A stretch of 11,082 nucleotides of DNA from an uncultured Roseiflexaceae bacterium (GTDB lineage Bacteria; Chloroflexota; Chloroflexia; Chloroflexales; Roseiflexaceae). The position numbers and the translations under genes are program-made. Under the pieces are notes generated by a model that had not been told where the DNA came from, made no database searches, and was given only the letters and a program-made list of their open reading frames with translations. Within the stretch, counting starts at the first letter, position 1; every line of letters begins with the position of its first letter. Positions 5,766 through 11,082 of the stretch are shown here, piece by piece. The stretch lies in contig CAIPUQ010000547.1 of assembly GCA_903868295.1 (NCBI GenBank), positions 1 to 11,082 of the forward strand. Reading direction: 5' to 3'.

Positions 5766-7307
5766 TTAGCCACGGGAGATGGGCGCACCCTTTGCAGCGC
5801 CCGCAGGGGCTTCGGCTGCATATTGGATGTAATTTGCATGGAACAGCTTAGCCAATCGCTGAGCGGCGACCTGCCATGCTGTGGCATCTCCCCAAGCGAT
5901 GCGGGGATCGAGCGTCTGTGGGTTGACCCCAGGGCAGCTCTGTGGCATTGCCAAACCAAACACCGGGTCGGTTGTGTACGCCACGGTATCGAGTGCGCCG
6001 GTCAGTGCGGCCCGTACCATGGAACGAGTATCGGCGAGTGCTATCCGTGATCCAGTTCCATACGGGCCGCCAGACCACCCCGTATTTACCAACCACACGG
6101 TTGCCCCGTGCGCTTCGAGCCGTTGTGCGAGCAATGCGGCATATCGACCGGGATGAAGCACCATAAACGGTGCGCCAAAACAGGTAGAAAATGTTGCACT
6201 GGGCTCTTTGACGCCACGTTCTGTGCCGGCTACTTTGGCGGTATAGCCCGACAAGAAGTGGTACATCGCTTGGGGTACCGTCAATCGACTCAATGGGGGA
6301 AGGACTCCAAACGCATCGGCCGTCAACATCACGATGGTTTTGGGGTGACCGGCCATGCTCCCGACAGCGGTATTCGCCAGGATATCGAGGCTATAGGCTG
6401 CACGCCCGTTTTCGGACAGACTGGTATCATCGTAGTCTGGGATATGCGAATCGGGGTCGATGACGACATTCTCGAGGACCGTGCCGAACTGTCTAGTAGC
6501 GGCATAGATTTCGGGCTCGCCGGCAGGCGACAGGCGAATCGTTTTGGCGTAGCAGCCACCTTCGAAGTTAAAGACGCCACGATCGCTCCAACCGTGTTCG
6601 TCATCGCCCACCATGGGTCGCTCAGGGTCTGTCGAAAGTGTCGTTTTGCCGGTACCCGACAAGCCAAAGAACACCGCCGCATCGCCATCGCGGCCGACAT
6701 TTACCCCTGCGTGCATGGGCATGACATCACGCATGGGCAACAGGTAGTTGAGCAGCGTAAAGACGGCTTTTTTGATTTCGCCGGCGTAGGCTGTCCCACA
6801 GATAACGATGGTCATACTGGCAATATCGAGCACAATGGCGACATTCGATCGGGTACCGTCGCGTGCGGGGAGTGCGTCGTACGTCGGTGCATGGAGGATG
6901 GTGATGAGCGGTTGCTGCGCGGTATATGATGTGCGAAACAAATTGCCGGCAAACAGTGTGTGCCATGGGCTTTCGGAGTGGAGCATGATGTTGTACGCAA
7001 AACGCGGGTCGGCATTGACCGACGCCTGCAGGACATAGCTCTGCTGTGATTCCAGATGGGTCAACACACGGTCGCGTAGCACTACGTAGTGCGTTGGGTC
7101 CATCGCTTGATTTACATCACCCCACCACACGGTGTGTTCGGTGGTTGCGTCGCGGACGATGTACTTATCGAGGGGAGAACGACCGGTGTATGTACCGGTC
7201 GAGACCACCAGTGCCCCATCGGCACTGAGCGAACCAGCGTGGTGAGCGAGCGTATGTTCAATAAGCTTCGCGGTGGATGCATTGACGATTGGGGGAAGAT
7301 GTGCCAT
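5766..7307 (-). CDS. pckA: phosphoenolpyruvate carboxykinase (ATP)
   Basis: This 513-residue cytosolic enzyme (EC 4.1.1.49) converts oxaloacetate and ATP to phosphoenolpyruvate, CO2 and ADP, the entry step of gluconeogenesis. Visible motifs are GTYTGRSPLDKYIV (38-51) with the substrate-binding Arg43, YAGEIKK (174-180) with the metal-binding lysine, and MHAGVNVG (198-205) with His199. The P-loop GLSGTGKTTLS (215-225) is followed by the second metal/nucleotide motif GDDEHGW (234-240). NGRAAY (300-305) and TGWSGGPYGTGSRI (409-422) complete the ATP-type signature. The ATG at 7307 is chosen because AGAGGAA (minus strand, 7316-7322) lies eight bases upstream. The frame stays open for 31 more codons, but that stretch contains the promoter. 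The gene has its own promoter, so it is probably not read only from the cluster upstream. Confidence 0.96.
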   Translation of the reverse strand: MAHLPPIVNASTAKLIEHTLAHHAGSLSADGALVVSTGTYTGRSPLDKYIVRDATTEHTVWWGDVNQAMDPTHYVVLRDRVLTHLESQQSYVLQASVNADPRFAYNIMLHSESPWHTLFAGNLFRTSYTAQQPLITILHAPTYDALPARDGTRSNVAIVLDIASMTIVICGTAYAGEIKKAVFTLLNYLLPMRDVMPMHAGVNVGRDGDAAVFFGLSGTGKTTLSTDPERPMVGDDEHGWSDRGVFNFEGGCYAKTIRLSPAGEPEIYAATRQFGTVLENVVIDPDSHIPDYDDTSLSENGRAAYSLDILANTAVGSMAGHPKTIVMLTADAFGVLPPLSRLTVPQAMYHFLSGYTAKVAGTERGVKEPSATFSTCFGAPFMVLHPGRYAALLAQRLEAHGATVWLVNTGWSGGPYGTGSRIALADTRSMVRAALTGALDTVAYTTDPVFGLAMPQSCPGVNPQTLDPRIAWGDATAWQVAAQRLAKLFHANYIQYAAEAPAGAAKGAPISRG

Positions 7308-7315
7308 TTTCTCAA

Positions 7316-7322
7316 TTCCTCT
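7316..7322 (-). promoter_or_regulatory. ribosome binding site of pckA
   Basis: AGAGGAA on the minus strand lies eight bases before the ATG at 7307. It decides the start against in-frame upstream ATGs, one of which falls in the -10 region. Confidence 0.7.
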
Positions 7323-7356
7323 GTACCGTCGCCCCATTGCGCCGGTCTGAGCGCCC

Positions 7357-7385
7357 ATACTACCACTCTCTTGTACAAAATACAA
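7357..7385 (-). promoter_or_regulatory. promoter of pckA
   Basis: On the minus strand, TTGTAT (7385-7380), a 17-base spacer and TAGTAT (7362-7357) with an upstream TG form a recognisable extended -10 promoter. Transcription would start near 7350 and give a leader of about 43 bases. The -35 box is the same sequence as the T-rich tract of the terminator at 7385-7415. Confidence 0.65.
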
Positions 7386-7415
7386 CCTCCCCCACCGCAC
7401 TGCGATGGGGGAGGT
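7385..7415 (-). terminator. terminator of the nuclease-ThuA-quinone oxidoreductase cluster
   Basis: On the minus strand a 14-bp stem (ACCTCCCCCA paired with TGGGGGAGGT, then a T-G wobble, then CGC/GCG) closes an AGT loop and is followed by TGTATTTTGT. The wobble would be an A-C mismatch on the plus strand, consistent with minus-strand function. It lies 13 bases after the quinone oxidoreductase stop. The T-tract is imperfect, so some read-through into pckA is possible. Confidence 0.8.
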
Positions 7416-7428
7416 CGTGTCTCGAATG

Positions 7429-8418
7429 CTACACGTGCGTCAAGATAATTTTGCCGATGTTCTGATTTGCTTCCATGTGCTGGTGTGCTGCTGCGACATC
7501 GGCCCGTGCATAGACACGGTCGATGACAGGCACCAGTGTGCCATTTGCAAAGCGCGGGAGTAACCATGCACCTGCCGTTGCTACCAAGGCGGCTTTGGCG
7601 GCTGCGGGGGTGCGCCGGAGGGTCGTGCCTTTGACCGTCAAACTCCGGGTCAGGACAGGACCGAGATCTACGACCCCTTTGGCACCTGCCAAAAAGCCGA
7701 GCAGGAGCAGGCGCCCGCCGTGTGCGAGCATGGCACAATTGTCATCCCAGGCGGGAGCTCCGAGCATGTCGAGGACGACATCAACGCCCCGTCCATTGGT
7801 TGCTTCGCGCACAGCCTGGGCGTGCCCACCCGCGCGTGAATCACGCACCAGACGTGCGCCGAGCCCCGCACAGAATTCACGTTTGGTATCATCGCCTGCA
7901 GACGTATAGGTATGCACATCCATCGCACGTGCTAGTTGCAGCGCAGCGCTGCCGACACCGCTCGCACCCGCATGGACAAACAGCGATTCACCAGGGTGCA
8001 GATCGGCCAGTGTGATGAGGTTCAACCAAGCGGTCAAAAACGCTTCGGGGATGGCAGCGGCGGCAGTATCGCTCAGCTGGTCGGGGATCGGGAGGAGTTC
8101 TGCAGTCGGGACAACCACATAATCGCCGTAACCGCCGCCGGTCACCACAGCCATGACTCGTTGACCGACATTCCACGACCCATCCGCAACCGCTACCGTG
8201 CCGGCTACTTCGAGACCGATGATGTCGGATGCACCAGCAGGCGGGGGGTAGAGACCACGACGTTGCAACAGATCTGCGCGGTTCAGGGCTGCTGCGTGGA
8301 CACGCACCAGGACCTCGCCCGGGCCTGGCTGTGGGGTCGGTAGCGACCCCACATACATGTCACCGACGTGTGCGGTCGGTGCAATCACCGCCTGCATCTG
8401 TGCAGGAATACTCACCAT
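7429..8418 (-). CDS. NAD(P)H quinone oxidoreductase, PIG3 type
   Basis: This 329-residue zinc-independent member of the medium-chain dehydrogenase/reductase superfamily probably reduces quinones or related enones with NADPH in the cytosol. The N-terminal GroES-like domain contains AALNRADLLQRRGLYPPPAG (43-62) and GLEVAGTV (68-75), a signature of the PIG3/TIGR02824 quinone oxidoreductases. The Rossmann fold follows with AGASGVGSAALQLA (150-163). No catalytic or structural zinc cysteine cluster is present. The ATG at 8418 overlaps the ThuA gene end in ATGGTGA, with GAAGG six bases before it, which suggests translational coupling. An in-frame ATG nine codons upstream lies deep inside the ThuA gene, and the ATG at 8397 has no ribosome site. 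A 31-base terminator hairpin follows. The real substrate is unknown. Confidence 0.9.
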   Translation of the reverse strand: MVSIPAQMQAVIAPTAHVGDMYVGSLPTPQPGPGEVLVRVHAAALNRADLLQRRGLYPPPAGASDIIGLEVAGTVAVADGSWNVGQRVMAVVTGGGYGDYVVVPTAELLPIPDQLSDTAAAAIPEAFLTAWLNLITLADLHPGESLFVHAGASGVGSAALQLARAMDVHTYTSAGDDTKREFCAGLGARLVRDSRAGGHAQAVREATNGRGVDVVLDMLGAPAWDDNCAMLAHGGRLLLLGFLAGAKGVVDLGPVLTRSLTVKGTTLRRTPAAAKAALVATAGAWLLPRFANGTLVPVIDRVYARADVAAAHQHMEANQNIGKIILTHV

Positions 8419-9077
8419 CGCCAGCCTTCGGCAGTCGACGCCCACAGCAACCCACGATGCATGATGGTGCGTGCCTCGACGACGTCGAAGTCTTTGGCGA
8501 CGTGCCCCAATGACGTATAGAAGACGCGCCCTTTACCCCAGCGGCGCTTCCACACAACCGGCATGACCGTACCTTTGATCCACTCGCAGTGCGTGCCATC
8601 AAACGTGGTGGTTGCGAGCACTTCGTTGCCCGGATCGGTGTGCAAGTAATACTGCTCGGAGTGCATTTGGAATGATGACAATCCGGAGACCAACGGGTCA
8701 GCTGGCTGGCTGATGTTGACCGTATAGTCGATGATGTTGCCGGGATGCGCGACCCACTGGCCGCCGACCATGAACTGGTATTCGGTATTGTTGCGGAACG
8801 CATCGGCCATACCGCCATGCCAGCCGGCATAGCCTACGCCACCGGCAACGGCCTTGAGCAAGCCCGCTTCTTGTTCGCGGGTAATGGTCGACATGGTAAA
8901 GACCTGTGTAATGACGTTATACGAAGCCATCTTTTCTGCATCGAGATACGCATCGAGCGTATCTGAGATGGTGACATCGTAGCCATTTTGGACCAAATAT
9001 GGTGCAAATATATCGACACATTGCTTGGGCTCGTGCCCATCCCAGCCGCCCCAGACAAACAATGCAGACTTAGCCAT
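8412..9077 (-). CDS. ThuA-domain protein (class I glutamine amidotransferase-like fold)
   Basis: This 221-residue protein consists almost entirely of a ThuA-like domain, named after a Sinorhizobium trehalose-utilisation gene. Seen here are WGGWDGHEP (9-17), GYAGWHGGMADAFR (82-95), QWVAHPGN (107-114), MHSEQYYLH (138-146), MPVVWKRRWGKGRVFY (172-187) and SLGH (189-192). ThuA proteins share the amidotransferase-like fold but generally lack its Cys-His-Glu triad. Their reaction is poorly defined; links to trehalose or other sugar-derivative metabolism are known. There is no signal peptide, so it is probably cytosolic. The start is clear, with AGGAG (minus strand, 9083-9087) five bases before the ATG. 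The gene overlaps the downstream quinone oxidoreductase by 7 bases. No sugar transporter or trehalose gene is adjacent, so a trehalose role is not supported by context. Confidence 0.9.
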   Translation of the reverse strand: MAKSALFVWGGWDGHEPKQCVDIFAPYLVQNGYDVTISDTLDAYLDAEKMASYNVITQVFTMSTITREQEAGLLKAVAGGVGYAGWHGGMADAFRNNTEYQFMVGGQWVAHPGNIIDYTVNISQPADPLVSGLSSFQMHSEQYYLHTDPGNEVLATTTFDGTHCEWIKGTVMPVVWKRRWGKGRVFYTSLGHVAKDFDVVEARTIMHRGLLWASTAEGWRW

Positions 9078-9112
9078 GACGACTCCTTTTATGCCACTAC
9101 GAATCTCTGGCT

Positions 9113-9118
9113 ATCATA
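9113..9118 (-). promoter_or_regulatory. putative -10 box of the ThuA gene
   Basis: On the minus strand TGATATGAT carries TATGAT with an upstream TG, 35 bases before the ThuA ATG and adjoining the nuclease stop codon. No good -35 box is visible. It would let thuA and the quinone oxidoreductase gene be transcribed independently of the nuclease gene. Confidence 0.4.
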
Positions 9119-10630
9119 TCATGCAGGATTATGCACCTGATGCGGTTGTCTGCGCCATGGCCTGAGTCGTTGATGTTGTCTGCGCCGGCGCACAGCCCAC
9201 CACAACAACCCAACGCTCCCTAAGAATCCGAGCAAATACGCATAGATATGTGCCACGCGATACGGTGGAACGGTGATCTGGGAAGGAGAATCATGGATGC
9301 GAATGGTTGCAACGACCCCGGCATGATCAGACGGAGCGCAACCGTGCGCATCGGTATATGGCAAACCCAACAACAGCGCTGTGCCTTTTGCGTTCTGCTG
9401 CTGACTGTCGAGAGTGCACGGCCAGCCGTGGTGCGGCCATTCGTTGCCGATGATATCTGCAGTGACAACGCTAGCGCCGTTGCGCACAAAAATGTAATCG
9501 AGGCGGGCCGTCAAACCGAGTGCGGTTTGGTGGAACTCACTCTCGAGTAACCGATCGATTGCTGGCCCAGCCAGGTCAGCACTGTATCCCCATGTCGCAT
9601 TTGCACCGAACATGGATTCAGGACCGACATCGGCGTATGCAGCATGACGCATCATCCAATACGTATTGCAGGTGTCGTCTGCGGTCGCAGTGGTGAGGAG
9701 GACCGGTTGTGCAGGGCAGGCAACAGATGCGGTAAGCCGCGCACCGGTATTGAGTTGCCCACGGGGAATAGGATCGTGTGGGTCGTTGTTGAAATCGCCC
9801 AACACAATCAGTGCACTCGTCGTACTCTCCAAATCGTGGATGAGTTGTTTGGTCTGTCGTATCGAATACGGCTGCAAGTTGTCGTAGAAAAACGCTTCGA
9901 CATGTGTTGACACAACCCGCACGGTTTGCGCACCGACATGCATATCGAGCCATGCATACCCGCGGTTCATATCGAGCAACCCGGGGACGAGTGTGTAATC
10001 AAAGACAAAATCGCTTGCACCCGAGCGATACACGTCTGCTACACGGGTTGCATGTACTAGCAACACGTCAGAGACCGCAAAGCCACAGGATGCAGTATCG
10101 GAGCCGAATATACCAGGGAAGAGCACTGGATCACGTACGGAGGTAATGTACGGCACCGTCGGAATAGAAAATCCGGTGTGTTGCGCGGGCAATGCAGCCG
10201 GAGCACGCGCCACCATGTATGCAACCCCGCGTCGAACCAGGGCATCAATCAAGAGTTGGGTGTAGTCGTAGACGATCCGTGCACTGCCTGCATAGGCATC
10301 GCGACAATACCAGGTAGCTGCTTCTTGGAGGCCAATTACATCCGGGCGCGTCCGCATAACTTCATCGGCAAAGGCATCTGCACGAGCAACAAACAATGTT
10401 TGTTGCATGTTATCCCAGAGGTACTGTGACGCTGCTTGGAGGTCGGGCAAAAACTGCGCCGCAGCATACACATCTGCGCCGAGGTAGAGGTTGCGACTCA
10501 TTACGGTCAGTTGGTCGCGTACGGGGGGTGCTGCCTGGAGCGTGGACGGCATCGCACACAGGGTGACGACGCACCATATGCTGAGCAAGCGGCCGATAGT
10601 GCGAATGACGTCATGATGCGGTTTTTTCAT
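9119..10630 (-). CDS. secreted, membrane-anchored endonuclease/exonuclease/phosphatase family protein
   Basis: This 503-residue protein has an N-terminal signal peptide: basic start, hydrophobic LLSIWCVVTLCAM (15-27), and likely cleavage after LQA (31-33). The EEP (DNase I-like) domain shows SRNLYLGAD (45-53) with Asn47, VIGLQEA (98-104) with Glu103, VSTHVEAF (240-247), LGDFNNDP (277-284) with Asp279 and Asn281, LDYIFV (377-382) and PSDHAGV (433-439) with the general-base-type His436. All catalytic positions expected for this metal-dependent phosphodiesterase fold are present. A single hydrophobic helix (about 459-480) and an Arg-rich tail (RRRR... to the end) suggest anchoring with the catalytic domain outside and the tail inside. 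The substrate could be extracellular DNA, RNA, a phospholipid head group or a phosphoester; sequence alone does not decide. The ATG at 10630 has only a weak AGG site nearby. It is the first gene of a minus-strand cluster. Confidence 0.85.
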   Translation of the reverse strand: MKKPHHDVIRTIGRLLSIWCVVTLCAMPSTLQAAPPVRDQLTVMSRNLYLGADVYAAAQFLPDLQAASQYLWDNMQQTLFVARADAFADEVMRTRPDVIGLQEAATWYCRDAYAGSARIVYDYTQLLIDALVRRGVAYMVARAPAALPAQHTGFSIPTVPYITSVRDPVLFPGIFGSDTASCGFAVSDVLLVHATRVADVYRSGASDFVFDYTLVPGLLDMNRGYAWLDMHVGAQTVRVVSTHVEAFFYDNLQPYSIRQTKQLIHDLESTTSALIVLGDFNNDPHDPIPRGQLNTGARLTASVACPAQPVLLTTATADDTCNTYWMMRHAAYADVGPESMFGANATWGYSADLAGPAIDRLLESEFHQTALGLTARLDYIFVRNGASVVTADIIGNEWPHHGWPCTLDSQQQNAKGTALLLGLPYTDAHGCAPSDHAGVVATIRIHDSPSQITVPPYRVAHIYAYLLGFLGSVGLLWWAVRRRRQHQRLRPWRRQPHQVHNPA

Positions 10631-10643
10631 ATACCTGCATCAT

Positions 10644-10666
10644 ACGTCCGTTCGGTCTATGGACGT
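10644..10666. promoter_or_regulatory. candidate operator: inverted repeat in a divergent promoter region
   Basis: ACGTCC (10644-10649) and GGACGT (10661-10666) form a perfect 6-bp inverted repeat with 11 bases between the half-sites, in the 95-base gap between the divergent nuclease and dehydrogenase genes. The half-site centres are 17 bases apart, which could suit a dimeric regulator. A six-base repeat can arise by chance, so this is only a candidate. Confidence 0.25.
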
Positions 10667-10687
10667 TCATGTACCGCAGAGCGTCTA

Positions 10688-10696
10688 TGGTATTAT
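10688..10696 (+). promoter_or_regulatory. extended -10 promoter of the dehydrogenase gene
   Basis: TGGTATTAT contains TATTAT (10691-10696) with the TG of an extended -10 element. The larger block AGCGTCTATGGTATTAT (10680-10696) matches the DUF59 promoter at 16 of 17 positions. GTCTATGG occurs twice here (10655-10662 and 10683-10690). The -35 region is weak. Confidence 0.55.
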
Positions 10697-10725
10697 TTGC
10701 ATACATTATACGGAACGAGTAACAC

Positions 10726-11082
10726 ATGACACACATGACCGTTGGGTTCATTGGATTGGGCATCATGGGTCGCGGCATGGCACGCAACCTGCGTGCTGCG
10801 GGCTTTCCACTGTATGTCTACAACCGCACAGCAGCCCGCATGACCGAGATTGCCGATAGCGGTGCGATTGCGACCAGCAGCCCTGCAGATTTGGCTTCTC
10901 GATGTGACATTGTCATCACCTGTGTGAGTGACACCCCTGATGTCATTGCCGTGATCGATGGCACTGATGGGGTCATTGCCGGGATGCGCCCGGGCACGCT
11001 GGTTATCGACATGAGCACCATCAGTCCACAGGTAACCATCGAACTCGCGAGCAAAATCAGCGCACGCGGTGGATCACTGCTC
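10726..11082 (+). CDS. 3-hydroxyisobutyrate dehydrogenase family protein (5' part)
   Basis: The first 119 codons of a beta-hydroxyacid dehydrogenase are present; the gene runs off the right edge, and family members are usually about 290-300 residues. The Rossmann NAD(P)-binding motif is VGFIGLGIMGRGMARNL (6-22), followed by VYNRT (31-35), where the NR pair is typical of this family. The substrate-binding signature DMSTISP is at 95-101. Such enzymes oxidise or reduce 3-hydroxyisobutyrate, tartronate semialdehyde, succinic semialdehyde or related compounds in the cytosol. The catalytic lysine lies beyond the window, so the substrate cannot be predicted. The ATG at 10726 is preferred because GAG at 10717-10719 is six bases upstream. 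The ATG at 10735 is a possible alternative but has no site at good spacing. Confidence 0.92.
   Translation, partial: MTHMTVGFIGLGIMGRGMARNLRAAGFPLYVYNRTAARMTEIADSGAIATSSPADLASRCDIVITCVSDTPDVIAVIDGTDGVIAGMRPGTLVIDMSTISPQVTIELASKISARGGSLL

Noticed and set aside
6108..6929. Long plus-strand open frame (273 codons) antisense to pckA
   Set aside because: pckA has complete catalytic motifs on the other strand; the antisense frame has no recognisable domain or ribosome site.
10639..10644. TATGAT on the minus strand as a promoter for the nuclease gene
   Set aside because: It would place the transcription start about two bases before the ATG at 10630, giving a leaderless mRNA, and there is no -35 box. 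Possible but not supported enough to annotate.

Overview
The window is bacterial chromosome sequence of moderate GC content, densely packed with housekeeping and metabolic genes. No transposase, integrase, phage gene, CRISPR array, rRNA or tRNA was found. The protein types (a KimA/KUP-like APC transporter, an ATP-type PEP carboxykinase, a PIG3-type quinone oxidoreductase, a ThuA protein and a secreted EEP nuclease with one C-terminal membrane anchor) and the extended -10 promoters would fit a Chloroflexota member. That assignment is an inference from resemblance and is only moderately supported.

Layout from left to right. Bases 1-129 hold no supported gene, only the probable phr promoter. A class I photolyase gene (130-1575, +) is followed by a KimA-like potassium transporter gene (1680-3521, +). 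Behind it lie a perfect 19-bp hairpin (3576-3616) and a decayed second copy of the transporter gene (3629-4200, +). This copy kept about 47 N-terminal codons and the whole cytosolic C-terminal domain. It lost every membrane segment and carries a nonsense codon and a one-base frameshift. Its C-terminal domain is still an open frame (3775-4200). A band 7/SPFH gene (4299-5258, -) converges on it and ends at a strong intrinsic terminator (4244-4278). A divergent intergenic region separates that gene from a small MIP18/DUF59 Fe-S assembly gene (5392-5709, +), which ends at a classic terminator (5726-5759). The ATP-dependent PEP carboxykinase gene (5766-7307, -) converges on this terminator.

Upstream of pckA on the minus strand is a probable three-gene cluster, read from right to left: a secreted, membrane-tethered endonuclease/exonuclease/phosphatase (9119-10630), a ThuA-domain protein (8412-9077) and a quinone oxidoreductase (7429-8418). 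The last two overlap by 7 bases (ATGGTGA). The cluster ends at a hairpin (7385-7415) whose downstream T-rich tract also supplies the -35 box of pckA. Divergent from the nuclease gene, a 3-hydroxyisobutyrate dehydrogenase family gene starts at 10726 and runs off the right edge.

The genes do not form one pathway. The likely roles are light-driven DNA repair, potassium uptake, membrane scaffolding, Fe-S maturation, gluconeogenesis and redox metabolism. I do not see an unmistakable new system. The items most worth a second look are the transporter-derived solitary cytosolic domain, the perfect hairpin in front of it, a nearly identical 17-nt promoter element before two distant genes, an inverted repeat in the right-hand divergent promoter region, and the anchored secreted nuclease.
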